Below, piece after piece: positions 16,199 through 25,316 of a stretch of 64,000 bases of DNA; position 1 is the first letter of the stretch, and each line of letters opens with the position of its first letter. The position numbers were made by a program, and so were the translations under genes. The DNA is from CAWJNF01 sp963844235. Lineage in GTDB: Bacteria > Actinomycetota > Thermoleophilia > Gaiellales > Gaiellaceae. Under the pieces are notes generated by a model. That model had not been told where the DNA came from. It worked only from the letters and a program-made list of their open reading frames with translations, and searched no databases. The stretch is from the NCBI GenBank assembly GCA_963844235.1, contig CAWJNF010000005.1, positions 558,001 through 622,000 on the forward strand. The letters are read 5' to 3'.

Positions 16199-17131
16199 AT
16201 GGCGGAGCAGCGCTTCGAGCTCGGTCGCGAGCTGCGGGATGACGGGCGCTGGGTCCGCCAGACGAGTGCCTTCCAACGTTGGGTGACCGCGGACGGCAGC
16301 TCGGCATTCACCGCCGAGACCGGGAGGTATCACCTGTACAGCAGCCTCGCATGCCCGTGGTCGCAGCGTGCTCTCATCGGACGCCTGGTGAAGGGCCTCG
16401 AGGACGTGATCTCCGTGTCGTACGCGGATCCGTACCGCGACGCGCTCGGCTGGGCGTTCACGGGAGGTGAGTTCGTGGATCGGCAGAACGGCTTCGCGTA
16501 CCTGAGCGAGGCGTATGCGGCGACCGACCCCAGCTTCGACGGACGCGTCACGCTTCCCGTTCTCTGGGATGTGCAGACCGGCCAGATCGTCAGCAACGAG
16601 TCCGGCGACATCCTGCGCATGCTGAACTGCGCTTTCGACGAGCTCGCCGCGAGCGACGTCGATCTCTACCCGCCCCCGCGAAGAGCAGAGATCGACGCCG
16701 TCAACGCGCTCGTCTACGAGCGCGTCAACAACGCGGTCTACGAGGCGGGCTTCAGCCGTGACCAGCGTGCCTACGAGGAGGCTTGCGGGCAGGTGTTCGC
16801 CGCGCTCGACGAGCTCGACGAACGCCTCGGGTCCAGCCGCTACCTCGTCGGCGACACCCCTACGGAAGCCGACTGGAGGCTCTTCCCGACGCTCGTTCGC
16901 TTCGACACCGTGTACTACCTCCACTTCAAGTGCAATCGGCGGCGGATCGTCGACTATCGGAACCTCTGGGACTACGCGCGGGACCTCTACCAGACGCCCC
17001 GTATCGCCGAGACCGTCTCACTCGAGCAGATCAAGCGCCACTACTACACGACGCACGACATGATCAACCCGAGCCACCTCGTGCCGGTCGGCCCGGACAT
17101 CGACTTCCTGGCGCCGCACGGTCGCGGGTAA
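16199..17131 (+). CDS. Glutathionyl-hydroquinone reductase-like (Xi-class GST)
   Basis: 310 residues, typical for the YqjG/ECM4/PcpF family. The N-terminal thioredoxin-fold domain has the catalytic ACPWSQR (Cys52), and the C-terminal helical domain has the conserved ADWRLFPTLVRFD and YLHFKCNRRRI. These enzymes reduce glutathionyl- (or in actinobacteria mycothiol-type) hydroquinones through a Cys thiol. The open frame extends upstream to 15785, but the ATG at 16199 matches the family N-terminus and has a leaderless-type -10 in front. Single gene. Confidence 0.92.
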   Translation: MAEQRFELGRELRDDGRWVRQTSAFQRWVTADGSSAFTAETGRYHLYSSLACPWSQRALIGRLVKGLEDVISVSYADPYRDALGWAFTGGEFVDRQNGFAYLSEAYAATDPSFDGRVTLPVLWDVQTGQIVSNESGDILRMLNCAFDELAASDVDLYPPPRRAEIDAVNALVYERVNNAVYEAGFSRDQRAYEEACGQVFAALDELDERLGSSRYLVGDTPTEADWRLFPTLVRFDTVYYLHFKCNRRRIVDYRNLWDYARDLYQTPRIAETVSLEQIKRHYYTTHDMINPSHLVPVGPDIDFLAPHGRG

Positions 17132-17158
17132 CGGCTCCGGCGCTGCCCTTGGCCCGGG

Positions 17159-18547
17159 TCAGGCCTCGGGTGCGAGCAAGGCGGCGAGCTTCGCGACGTC
17201 GTCGAGCTTCTCGAGCCCACCGACCGTCTCCACCACGAGGGCGCGGCGCTCGTCGTCGAGCACGCCGCGGCCGAGCTCGTGGAACTTCGCCTCGATCTCG
17301 GGCCAGCCCTGGGCCGGCCGGTCGCGAGGGAACTCGATCTCTCGCGAGATCGTGGCAGCGCCGGCGAGCTCGATCTCGACGCCCTGGACGATGCGCTGCT
17401 CCTCGAAGAACGCGCGGTCCGCCTCCAGGTCGTGCACGATCCGCGTGCAGGCGAGCAGGCGCTCGACGGTTGGATCGGCGAGCTGCGAGTCTGCGTACAG
17501 CTCGGGCGTTCGCGGCACGCCGGCGATCGTCGCGGCCACCGTGTACGGGAGCGAGAACTGCGCGTCGACTGCTCCCGCCGGGGCGAGGTCGCCGATCAGG
17601 TTCCCCCACGGCGTCGTGATCGTGACGCGCTCGACCGCCGCGGGGTCGACGGCGTGCTCGGCGACGAGATCGCGGGTCGCGACGTACGCGGGATGGTTGA
17701 TTCCGATCGACGGGTGGAGCTTGAACTCGACCTCGCGCGTCAACCAGTCCTCCCCGAGGCCGTCGACCACCTTCTCCGGCTCGAAGCGGTCCGAGCCGGC
17801 CATGCTCCAGAAGCCGAACTCGCCGTCGAGCGCGCCGAGCCCGCCCCGGAAGCCGCGTTCGGCCGACAGCGCCGCCATCAGGCCGGCCATGCACACCCAG
17901 CCCCAGCCCTGCTTTACCTCGCGCATGGGACGCGTGTCCTCGACGGGGCCGAAGTACTTGTAGACCGACGGCACCGTCGCGTAGGTGGCGGTGACCCCGA
18001 ACGCGACGTCCATCCCCTCCGCGGAGAGGCCGAGCAAACGGCCCGCCGTGGCCGCGGCGGCGAACGGGTGGAATTGCTGGCCCCACACATGGCGCGCCCG
18101 CTCAGGCGTGGGCTGCATCGACATGGCGATGCGCGTCGAGACCTCGTAGCCGACGGCGATCGCGGCGAGCAGGTCCCGTCCCGAGACCCGGCGGTGCTCG
18201 GCCAGCGGCAGGCCCGCACCGACCGTGGCGAAACCCGGGTGCACGACGGCGAAGACCATGTCCTCGTAGTCGAGCGCGAAACCGAGGTTGCCGTTCGCGT
18301 ACGCGGCGAACGGGAGCGAGATCCGCGCGCCGTCGCCGATCACCGTCGCCTGCTCGACCCCGGCCCCGAACTCCTTCGCGATCCCCACGTGGAGCTGGCC
18401 GATCCTCGTCTGCACGCCGCCGAGGCAGCAGCCGAGCATGTTCAGGACCGCCAGATCGAGCGTGCGGACGAGGTCGTCCGGCAGGTCGTCGAAGGTCGCC
18501 GCCGCCGCAAACGTCGCGAGCCGGCGGGTCACGTTCGAAACCGTCAT
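17159..18547 (-). CDS. MmgE/PrpD family dehydratase-like protein
   Basis: 462 residues from the ATG at 18547. Recognisable family segments: DLAVLNMLGCCLGG near residue 31, YANGNLGFALDYED, HVWGQQFHPFAAAATAGRLLGL, and KLHPSIGINHPAYVATRDL. The MmgE/PrpD family includes 2-methylcitrate dehydratase and cis-aconitate decarboxylase. No methylcitrate synthase or methylisocitrate lyase is adjacent, so the substrate cannot be assigned; a decarboxylase or dehydratase of a tricarboxylate-like acid is likely. An upstream in-frame extension to 18604 lacks family similarity. Confidence 0.85.
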   Translation of the reverse strand: MTVSNVTRRLATFAAAATFDDLPDDLVRTLDLAVLNMLGCCLGGVQTRIGQLHVGIAKEFGAGVEQATVIGDGARISLPFAAYANGNLGFALDYEDMVFAVVHPGFATVGAGLPLAEHRRVSGRDLLAAIAVGYEVSTRIAMSMQPTPERARHVWGQQFHPFAAAATAGRLLGLSAEGMDVAFGVTATYATVPSVYKYFGPVEDTRPMREVKQGWGWVCMAGLMAALSAERGFRGGLGALDGEFGFWSMAGSDRFEPEKVVDGLGEDWLTREVEFKLHPSIGINHPAYVATRDLVAEHAVDPAAVERVTITTPWGNLIGDLAPAGAVDAQFSLPYTVAATIAGVPRTPELYADSQLADPTVERLLACTRIVHDLEADRAFFEEQRIVQGVEIELAGAATISREIEFPRDRPAQGWPEIEAKFHELGRGVLDDERRALVVETVGGLEKLDDVAKLAALLAPEA

Positions 18548-18693
18548 CGAAGGGGAACAGGTCGAGCGTGAACTGCCTCGAGAGGAGGCCTCGCGCGGCG
18601 ACACGTTCGTAACACGGCCGTCACCTGGCGGCTACCCAACTCGTGTGCACGGGCCCAGATCATGACCGGAACTGCGACAGAAGGGAGAGGGCT

Positions 18694-20382
18694 TTGAGCT
18701 TCAGGAAGACAATCATTCTCGGATTGACGCTCGCCGTGGCGCTCGGGATCCTCGCACCGGGCGCGAGCGCACGGGTCCCCGACGGCGCCGAGCGGGTCCC
18801 TCCGCTGGTGGAGGTACAGCTCCTCGCGTTCAACGACTTCCACGGGAACCTCGAGCCTCCGGCCGGCTCCGCGGGCCGGATCGGCACCGTCGTCGCGGGC
18901 GGCGTGGAGTACCTCGCGACGCACGTCAAGACGCTCGAGGCCACCAACAGGAACACCCTTGTCGTCGCGGCCGGCGACCTCATCGGTGCGAGCCCGCTGC
19001 TCTCGGCGCTCTTCCATGACGAGCCGACGATCGAGGCGATGAACATGCTCGGCCTCGACCTCAGCGCGGTCGGGAACCACGAGTTCGACGAAGGCACGGT
19101 CGAGCTAGCCCGCATGCAGCGCGGAGGCTGTCATCCGGTCGACGGCTGTCAGGACGGCGACGGGTTCGCCGGGGCCGACTTCAAGTACCTGGCCGCGAAC
19201 GTCGTGAGCGAGCGGAACGGCAGAACGCTCTTCCGCGGGACCGAGATCAGGAAGTTCGAGGGCATCAAGGTCGGCTTCATCGGCATGACGCTCGAGGGCA
19301 CGCCGACGATCGTGACGCCTTCGGGCGTCGCCGGCTACGACTTCCTCGACGAGGCGGACACGGCCAACCAGGCCGTCCAGGAGCTGAAGCGCCAGGGCGT
19401 CGAGACCATCGTCGTGCTCATCCACGAAGGTGGCCTTCCGGAGGGCGGGTTCAACGAGTGCCCGGGCATCTCCGGCGCCATCGTCGACATCGTAAACCGC
19501 ACCGACGACGAAGTCGACCTCTTCGTCAGCGGTCACACGCACCAGGCGTACAACTGCGTCATCGACGGCCGCCCGGTCTCGAGCGCGGCGTCGTTCGGGC
19601 GCATCGTCACCGACGTCGACCTCACGCTCGACCGGGCGACGAAGGATGTCGCGTCGATCTCCGTCAACAACGTCATCGCCACGCGCGACGTCGCCGCCGA
19701 CCCGGCTCAGACCGCGCTGATCGCGAAGTACGCGGTGATCGCCGACCCGCTGCGCAACCGCGTGATCGGGAGCATCACCACCGACATCACCCGGACGCAG
19801 AACTCGGCGGGCGAGTCCGCGCTCGGCAATCTGATCGCCGACGGGCAGCTCGACGCGACCTCCCCGGTCGGCTTCGGCGAGGCCGTCGTCGCGTTCATGA
19901 ATCCCGGCGGCATCAGGGCCGACCTGACGTATCCGTCGAGCCCCGCCGGCGAAGGCGACGGCAACGTGACCTACGGCGAGGCCTTCACGGTGCAGCCGTT
20001 CGGCAACAGCCTCGTCACGATGTCGCTCACCGGCGCGCAGATCGACACGTTGCTCGAGCAGCAGTTCGACAATCCGGTAGTCGGCCAGAGCCGGATGCTC
20101 TCCGTGTCGAAGGGCTTCACGTACACGTGGAGCCTGTCTGCGGCCACCGGCGACAAGGTCTCGGACATCGCCATCAACGGCGTTCCCGTGTCTCCCTCGA
20201 CCACGTATCGGGTGACCGTGAACATCTTCCTCTCCGACGGCGGGGACAACTTCCTCGTCCTGAGCGAGGGAACCGATCGGCTGGGCGGGGCCGTGGACCT
20301 CGACGCACTCGAGGCCTACTTCGTCGCCGCGGGCGGGCCGGTCGCGCCGCCGGCGCTGGACCGCATCACGCAGGAGCCCTGA
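18694..20382 (+). CDS. Secreted 5'-nucleotidase / UDP-sugar hydrolase family
   Basis: 562 residues from a TTG at 18694, preceded by AGGGAGAGG; the signal peptide (FRKTIILGLTLAVALGILAPGASA) follows directly. Calcineurin-like metallophosphatase domain: AFNDFHGNLEP, VAAGDLIGASPL, VGNHEFDEG, VLIHEGG and VSGHTHQAY supply the two-metal site. The 5'-nucleotidase C-terminal domain follows from about 370 (GNLIADGQLDA, MNPGGIRADL, FGNSLVTMSLTG). It should release nucleosides and phosphate from extracellular nucleotides. The Met at 18643 would put 17 extra charged residues before the signal peptide, so I prefer TTG. Confidence 0.92.
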   Translation: MSFRKTIILGLTLAVALGILAPGASARVPDGAERVPPLVEVQLLAFNDFHGNLEPPAGSAGRIGTVVAGGVEYLATHVKTLEATNRNTLVVAAGDLIGASPLLSALFHDEPTIEAMNMLGLDLSAVGNHEFDEGTVELARMQRGGCHPVDGCQDGDGFAGADFKYLAANVVSERNGRTLFRGTEIRKFEGIKVGFIGMTLEGTPTIVTPSGVAGYDFLDEADTANQAVQELKRQGVETIVVLIHEGGLPEGGFNECPGISGAIVDIVNRTDDEVDLFVSGHTHQAYNCVIDGRPVSSAASFGRIVTDVDLTLDRATKDVASISVNNVIATRDVAADPAQTALIAKYAVIADPLRNRVIGSITTDITRTQNSAGESALGNLIADGQLDATSPVGFGEAVVAFMNPGGIRADLTYPSSPAGEGDGNVTYGEAFTVQPFGNSLVTMSLTGAQIDTLLEQQFDNPVVGQSRMLSVSKGFTYTWSLSAATGDKVSDIAINGVPVSPSTTYRVTVNIFLSDGGDNFLVLSEGTDRLGGAVDLDALEAYFVAAGGPVAPPALDRITQEP

Positions 20383-20396
20383 CGGGACAGTGGGCA

Positions 20397-20428
20397 CCGG
20401 GGGCCGGACGCGCGACTCCGGCCCCCGG
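20397..20428. terminator. Bidirectional GC hairpin between convergent genes
   Basis: A perfect 12-base stem (CCGGGGGCCGGA at 20397-20408, TCCGGCCCCCGG at 20417-20428) with an 8-base loop. It lies between the convergent nucleotidase and response-regulator genes, 15 and 18 bases from their stops. No T tract, but very stable and well placed. Confidence 0.65.
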
Positions 20429-20445
20429 CCCGACCGCCGAGAAGG

Positions 20446-21117
20446 TCAATCCGCGGACTGGGGGTCGCCCGCCTGCACGAGCCCCGACTCGTACGCCAGC
20501 ACGACCGCCTGGACGCGATCGCGGAGCTGCAGCTTCGCCAGGATCCGCGTCACGTGCGTCTTCACGGTCGCCTCGGAGACGAAGAGCTGTCCGCCGATCT
20601 CCGTGTTGGAGAGGCCCTTGGCGATCAGCTGCAGCACTTCGAGCTCACGTTCGGTGAGCTGCTCGAGCTCCGGCGGGCGACTCTGGCCCGGGGGAGGCCG
20701 GCGGACGTGCTCCTCGATCAGGCGCCGCGTGATCGACGGCGCCAGCAGCGCGTCGCCCGCGGCGACCGTCCGCACTGCATCGGCGAGCTGCTCCGGGCGG
20801 ACGTCCTTCAGCAGGAACCCGCTCGCGCCCGACTTCATCGCCTCGTAGACGTACTCGTTCATGTCGAAGGTCGTGAGCATGAGCACGCGCGGCGCGTCGG
20901 GCGAGTCGCCGAGCCTGCGAGTGGCTTCGATGCCGTCGAGCTCGGGCATGCGGATGTCCATGAGCACGACGTCCGGCTGCAGCTCCCTCGCGAGCTGCAG
21001 CGCCTGCCGGCCGTCCTCGGCCTCGCCGACGACCTCCATGTCCGTCTGTGCCTGGAGGATGAGGCGGAACCCGCCTCGGACGAGCGCCTGGTCATCGGCG
21101 ATGAGAACCCGGATCAT
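20446..21117 (-). CDS. NarL/LuxR-family response regulator
   Basis: 223 residues from the ATG at 21117, which overlaps the end of the kinase gene by four bases (ATGA). Receiver domain with DD at 8-9, phosphoacceptor Asp54 (VVLMDIRMP) and Lys in FLLKDV. LuxR helix-turn-helix near 157-210 beginning LTERELEVLQLIAKGLSNTEI. It is the only regulator downstream of two histidine kinase genes, so both kinases probably phosphorylate it. Targets unknown. Confidence 0.93.
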   Translation of the reverse strand: MIRVLIADDQALVRGGFRLILQAQTDMEVVGEAEDGRQALQLARELQPDVVLMDIRMPELDGIEATRRLGDSPDAPRVLMLTTFDMNEYVYEAMKSGASGFLLKDVRPEQLADAVRTVAAGDALLAPSITRRLIEEHVRRPPPGQSRPPELEQLTERELEVLQLIAKGLSNTEIGGQLFVSEATVKTHVTRILAKLQLRDRVQAVVLAYESGLVQAGDPQSAD

Positions 21118-22277
21118 GCGGCTCCTTCCAGCGGTAGTCGGGCGCGGACGACGAATCCGCGTACGGGGTGTGGCCCGGCCTCCACGGAGCCGCCGTAGAG
21201 CGACACGCGCTCGCGCATGCCGACGAGCCCGTGGCCGCCCGAGCCGTTCTGTCGCTCGGGCGAGCGCCCGTCGTTCGAGATCTCGAGCTCGAGGGCGTCG
21301 CGCAGGTACCGGACCGTGACCCACGCGTGGGCGGGCCCGGCGTACTTGAGCGCGTTCGTGAGCGCTTCCTGGACGACCCGATAGGCGGCGAGGTCGAGAC
21401 CGGGCGCGAGCTTGACCCCCTCGCCCTCGACGGTCAGCTCGACCGGAAGCCCGGCGAGGCGCGTGCGAGCGACGAGCGTCTCGAGGCTCGCCATCCCTGG
21501 CTGCGGCTCGAGCTCGGCCTCGGACATGTCGCTGCGCAGGATCCCGAGCAGGCGGCGCGTCTCAGCGAGCGCCTCCCGGCCCGTTTCCTCGACGGCAAGA
21601 ATGGGCTCGCGCGCCCGCTCCGGGTCCTGCGCGAGCAGCAGCCGAGCGGCGCCCGCCTGGACGGTCATGACGGAGACGCTGTGGGCGATGACGTCGTGTA
21701 GCTCGCGGGCGATGCGCGCCCGCTCGGCGGCGACGGCCGCCAGCGCCTGCGCCTCCCGCTCGTCCTCGAGGATCGAGGCGCGGCGCTCGAGGTCTGCCTC
21801 GCGCTGAACGCGACCGGAGAGCGTGTAGCCGGCGAGCCAGGGGCCGACGCTGAACAGCGAGGAGAAAACGAGATCTCCGAAGCCAAACGGGTCGGGGTCT
21901 TGCCCGATGACGACGAGGAACAGCGCGTAGCTCGCCAGCCCGGCGACCACCGCCCGCACCGGAGGCCGATCGGAGCCGATCCGCCAAAACGCCGCCAGAA
22001 CCGCGACGATCGTCGTGATCGAGTCCTCGGTCGCCGGCTGCACCACGAACGCGGCGCCCGCTAGTGCCGCCAGTACCGCGAGGCCGGCCAGCGAGGGGGA
22101 CAGCCGGACGAAGAAGAGCGGCAGCGTCACGCCGAGCATCACCACGGCGACGGCGGCGCTGTCGGCGTCGAGCTGTCCGCCCCAGGCCTCTGCCTGGCCC
22201 GTGGCGACGAGCACGGCGGCGAGCACGAAGTCCGCGTTGGCGCGCAGCCTGTCGAGAAGGGCTTTCGCGCGACTCAT
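21114..22277 (-). CDS. Sensor histidine kinase, HisKA_3 type (copy 2)
   Basis: 387 residues from the ATG at 22277. Membrane helices in the first 155 residues, then a short coiled coil, phosphoacceptor His194 in ARELHDVIAHSVSVM, N-box VVQEALTNALKYA, and GHGLVGMRERV. It overlaps the preceding kinase gene by four bases and the response-regulator gene by four bases. The cytosolic half is clearly a paralogue of the upstream kinase (shared QAGAARLLL, DPERA, EETGRE, LGLPVEL-like and AAYR.VQEALTN runs), whereas the membrane halves differ. Confidence 0.92.
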   Translation of the reverse strand: MSRAKALLDRLRANADFVLAAVLVATGQAEAWGGQLDADSAAVAVVMLGVTLPLFFVRLSPSLAGLAVLAALAGAAFVVQPATEDSITTIVAVLAAFWRIGSDRPPVRAVVAGLASYALFLVVIGQDPDPFGFGDLVFSSLFSVGPWLAGYTLSGRVQREADLERRASILEDEREAQALAAVAAERARIARELHDVIAHSVSVMTVQAGAARLLLAQDPERAREPILAVEETGREALAETRRLLGILRSDMSEAELEPQPGMASLETLVARTRLAGLPVELTVEGEGVKLAPGLDLAAYRVVQEALTNALKYAGPAHAWVTVRYLRDALELEISNDGRSPERQNGSGGHGLVGMRERVSLYGGSVEAGPHPVRGFVVRARLPLEGAA

Positions 22278-23422
22278 CGCACGCTCCCATGAGGCAGCGT
22301 GGCATGCACGCGAAAGCCGCCCTCGCTGTTCGCCCCCGCGGCGAGCGTGCCGCCGCACACCGCGACGCGCTCTCGCATGCCGACGAGCCCGTGACCGGCG
22401 TCGGCCCCGCCGTTCGGTCGGGTTCCCGCGTCGTTCTCGACCTCGACCTCGAGCGCGCTCGGCCCGTAGCGGACGGCGACGCGGGTGGGCACGAGCCCGG
22501 CGTGCTTGCGCACGTTCGTGAGCGCCTCCTGCACGATGCGGTAGGCGGCCAGGTCGACGCCGGGGCCGATCTGAAACGCCTCGCCGGCGACCGACAGCTC
22601 GACCGGAAGCCCGCTGGCGCGCACCTCCGCAACGAGCGACTCGAGGTTCGCCATCGTGGGCCGGGCCTCCAGCGTGTCCGCGGCCATGTCCCTACGCAGC
22701 ACGCCGAGCAGGCGCCGCATCTCGGCGAGCGTCTCGCGGCCGGTCTCCTCGATCGAGAGCAGCGGCTCCTCGGCGCGCTCGGGATCCTGGTCGAGGAGCA
22801 GCCTGGCAGCCCCCGCCTGGATGGTCATGACGCTGATCGAGTGGGCGACTACGTCGTGCAGCTCGCGGGCGATCCTCGCCCGCTCCTCGGCGACGGCGGC
22901 GATCGCCTGGGCCTCGCGCTCGCGCTCGAGCCGGACGGTGCGCTCCCGCAGCTCCTCGGTCCGCAGCTCCCGTCCGCGGAGCACTTGGCCAGCGAGCGCG
23001 GCGGCCCCGAAGATCAGCGTGAAGAAGAAGACCTCGACCGCCGCAAGAGTTGCGACATTCGACTGGATCACGATGACGAGCGCGTAGAGGACCCCGAAGC
23101 CCGCAACGGCGCGGCGCCGGTCGTTGTGGGCACCGAGGCTCCAGGACGCCAGGAGACCCGCGAAGAGCGAGAGGTCGTTCTCGACCGCTGCCGGGACGTA
23201 GAACGACGCGAGGGCGACGACGCCTCCGACGAAGAGCGGCACGGCGAGCGGGAAGCGTTTGCGCCAGAGGAGCGGCACGCTCCAGAGAAGCCCGATCGCC
23301 ACGATGGCGGCCTTCGGCTCTCCGACGTCCCACGTCCAGATGACGATCTGCTCCGCTATAGCGACGCCGATGACGAGCAGGTCGCCTGCGTGGTCGCGAA
23401 GCAGCGGCCAGAGCCGTCTCAT
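22274..23422 (-). CDS. Sensor histidine kinase, HisKA_3 type (copy 1)
   Basis: 382 residues. Four or five membrane helices up to about residue 148, a coiled coil (150-180), phosphoacceptor His189 in ARELHDVVAHSISVM, N-box IVQEALTNVRKHAG and GHGLVGMRERV. First gene of a three-gene kinase-kinase-regulator operon with 4-base overlaps throughout. Duplication of the kinase with divergence of the sensor part suggests two inputs into one regulator, or a heterodimeric sensor. A -10-like TACCTT lies 6 bases upstream of its ATG. Confidence 0.92.
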   Translation of the reverse strand: MRRLWPLLRDHAGDLLVIGVAIAEQIVIWTWDVGEPKAAIVAIGLLWSVPLLWRKRFPLAVPLFVGGVVALASFYVPAAVENDLSLFAGLLASWSLGAHNDRRRAVAGFGVLYALVIVIQSNVATLAAVEVFFFTLIFGAAALAGQVLRGRELRTEELRERTVRLEREREAQAIAAVAEERARIARELHDVVAHSISVMTIQAGAARLLLDQDPERAEEPLLSIEETGRETLAEMRRLLGVLRRDMAADTLEARPTMANLESLVAEVRASGLPVELSVAGEAFQIGPGVDLAAYRIVQEALTNVRKHAGLVPTRVAVRYGPSALEVEVENDAGTRPNGGADAGHGLVGMRERVAVCGGTLAAGANSEGGFRVHATLPHGSVR

Positions 23423-23428
23423 GCAGTG

Positions 23429-23434
23429 AAGGTA
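23429..23434 (-). promoter_or_regulatory. -10-like hexamer for the tandem-kinase operon
   Basis: Minus-strand TACCTT ends 6 bases before the ATG at 23422 with no ribosome site, consistent with a leaderless operon transcript. Confidence 0.38.
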
Positions 23435-23554
23435 GCGCCCGGCCTGGGCGCGCGCGTCCGTCGCAGGGCTGGTCTGCGTACGACCTGGGTCTGACCTTCG
23501 TCTCGCTCCCCTGGCCCGCCCCGGCGCGGATAGGCGCTCAGCCGTGCGGTAGGG

Positions 23555-23992
23555 CTAGGGCTCGGGCAGGATCCCGGGCCGGAACGGCTCGACGCCGACG
23601 ACATGGCGCACGCGGGTCGGCTCGACGATCATCATGATGCGCCGCTCGCCCGGGATGCGCCAACCGTAGTGCTCGGCTCCGACGTACTTCAGCGCCAACC
23701 GGTCCATGCTGCGATCGGCCTCCTCGCCCTCGACGAACCTGATGACGCGGCCGCGGATCTCGACGCGGTCGTAGGGGTTCTCGCCGTCGATGTGCGAGAG
23801 CGACACGCGCGGGTCACGGCGGAGGTTCTCCTCCTTCACGCGGCCGATCGCGGTGTTGAACATGACGTGGTCACCCTCGAGATCGATCCACATCGGAGTG
23901 ATGTGCGGCGAGCCGTCGCGGTTGATCGTTCCGAGATGCCAGAAGTTGGGCGCCTGAACGCGCTCGCGTACTTCCTCGCTCAGTTCCGCCAC
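23555..23992 (-). CDS. PNPOx-fold (pyridoxamine oxidase-like) flavin/F420-binding protein
   Basis: 145 residues from a GTG at 23992 with a perfect AAGGAGG 7 bases upstream. Split-barrel flavin-binding domain: FWHLGTINRDGSPHITPMWIDLEG at 17-40 and RDPRVSLSHID at 59-69, followed by VEIRGRV. Actinobacterial members of this family bind F420 or FMN and reduce diverse compounds (F420-dependent biliverdin or aflatoxin-type reductases). The substrate is unknown. The frame remains open far upstream as a shadow of the divergent amidohydrolase gene; the ribosome site fixes the true start. Confidence 0.88.
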   Translation of the reverse strand: MAELSEEVRERVQAPNFWHLGTINRDGSPHITPMWIDLEGDHVMFNTAIGRVKEENLRRDPRVSLSHIDGENPYDRVEIRGRVIRFVEGEEADRSMDRLALKYVGAEHYGWRIPGERRIMMIVEPTRVRHVVGVEPFRPGILPEP

Positions 23993-24055
23993 GGCTCGTC
24001 CTCCTTCGCTGGTCGCGCACGATTGTAGGGTCGGCTGGGCCCGCCATTCCCCGCG

Positions 24056-25282
24056 ATGGCCGATGATGCCGCCGTGAGCTCGGACGGAGACAGCGGCAGG
24101 CGGCTCGCCCTGACGAACGCCCGCCTTCCGGGCGGCGGAAGGGTCGACGTGCTCTGCGAGGACGGTCGGATCGCGACGATCCGCGCGCCGGGGCAGCCGC
24201 CCGAGGCGGGGGAGCACGTGGACCTCGGTGGCGCGCTCCTTCTCCCCTCCCTGGTCGAGGGCCATATGCACCTCGACAAGACCCTGCTCGGCGCCGCCTG
24301 GATCCCGCACCGCGGCGGGCGCAGCGTGGCGGAGCGGATCGAGGCGGAGAAGGCGATCCGGCGCGAGGTCGAGACGCCGGTCGCGGAGCGGGCACGGCGG
24401 CTCGTCGAGCAGGCCGTCGCCTTCGGGACCGGTCGCATGCGGTGCCATGTCGACGTCGACACCGAGGTTGGCCTCAGTGGCCTCGAGACGCTCGTCGTGC
24501 TCCGGGACGAGGTGACGCACCTCCTCGACATCCAGCTCGTGGCGTTCCCGCAGAGCGGCGTCGTCTGCGTGCCCGGCGTGGCCGAGCTGCTGGACGAGGC
24601 GCTCGCCGCCGGTGCCGACGTCGTCGGCGGCGTCGACCCGATCGGCCTCGACGCCGATCTCGACGGCCAGCTCGACGTCGTCTTCGGCCTCGCCGAGCGG
24701 CACGGCGCTCCGATCGACATCCACCTGCACGATGCCGGGGAGGTTGGCGCCTCCGAGCTCGAGGCGATCGCGTCCCGCACCGTCGCGGCCGGGCTCCAGG
24801 GCCGCGTGGTCGTCAGCCACGCCTGGGCCCTGGGGGAGCTCGACGAGCGAGCCTTCGCGCAGGCGGCGCAGGCCCTCGCCGCGGCGGGCGTCGCGATCAT
24901 GACGAGCGCACCGGGCTCCTGGCCGATGCCGCCCGTCAAGCGCCTGCTCGCCGCGGGCGTCCAGGTCTTTGCCGGCAGCGACAACGTGCGCGACGCCTGG
25001 TCGCCGCTCGGCAACGGGGACATGCTGGAGCGGGCCGGCCTCGTCGCCTACCGGCAGGGGCTCGCATCCGACGACGACCTCGAGATCTGCTTCTCGCTGG
25101 CGACGGAGCGCGCCGCGCTCGCGCTCGGCCTGTCCGGCGACTACGGTCTCCGGGAAGGGGCGGCGGCGGACCTGATCGCCGTCCGGGCAGAGGGCCTGCC
25201 GGAGGCGGTGGCCGCCCACCCGCCCCGCGCGCTGGTCGTCAAGCGCGGGCGGATCGTGGCCGAGGACGGGCGGCTCGTCTAG
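24056..25282 (+). CDS. Cytosine deaminase-like amidohydrolase
   Basis: 408 residues, usual length. Metal-site motifs of the cytosine deaminase/N-isopropylammelide branch: HMHLDK (His70, His72), HLHDAGE near 227, VVSHAW near 258 and the closing GSDNVRDAWSPLG near 314. These enzymes deaminate or hydrolyse cytosine, creatinine-like or triazine rings to release ammonia or amine. First gene of the catabolic island; a pyrimidine or other cyclic amide substrate fits the dihydropyrimidinase and carbamoyl hydrolase downstream, but the exact ring cannot be read from the sequence. Confidence 0.88.
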   Translation: MADDAAVSSDGDSGRRLALTNARLPGGGRVDVLCEDGRIATIRAPGQPPEAGEHVDLGGALLLPSLVEGHMHLDKTLLGAAWIPHRGGRSVAERIEAEKAIRREVETPVAERARRLVEQAVAFGTGRMRCHVDVDTEVGLSGLETLVVLRDEVTHLLDIQLVAFPQSGVVCVPGVAELLDEALAAGADVVGGVDPIGLDADLDGQLDVVFGLAERHGAPIDIHLHDAGEVGASELEAIASRTVAAGLQGRVVVSHAWALGELDERAFAQAAQALAAAGVAIMTSAPGSWPMPPVKRLLAAGVQVFAGSDNVRDAWSPLGNGDMLERAGLVAYRQGLASDDDLEICFSLATERAALALGLSGDYGLREGAAADLIAVRAEGLPEAVAAHPPRALVVKRGRIVAEDGRLV

Positions 25283-25316
25283 CAGCTAGCCGGCGCGGTG
25301 ATCCAGACCGGGTGCG

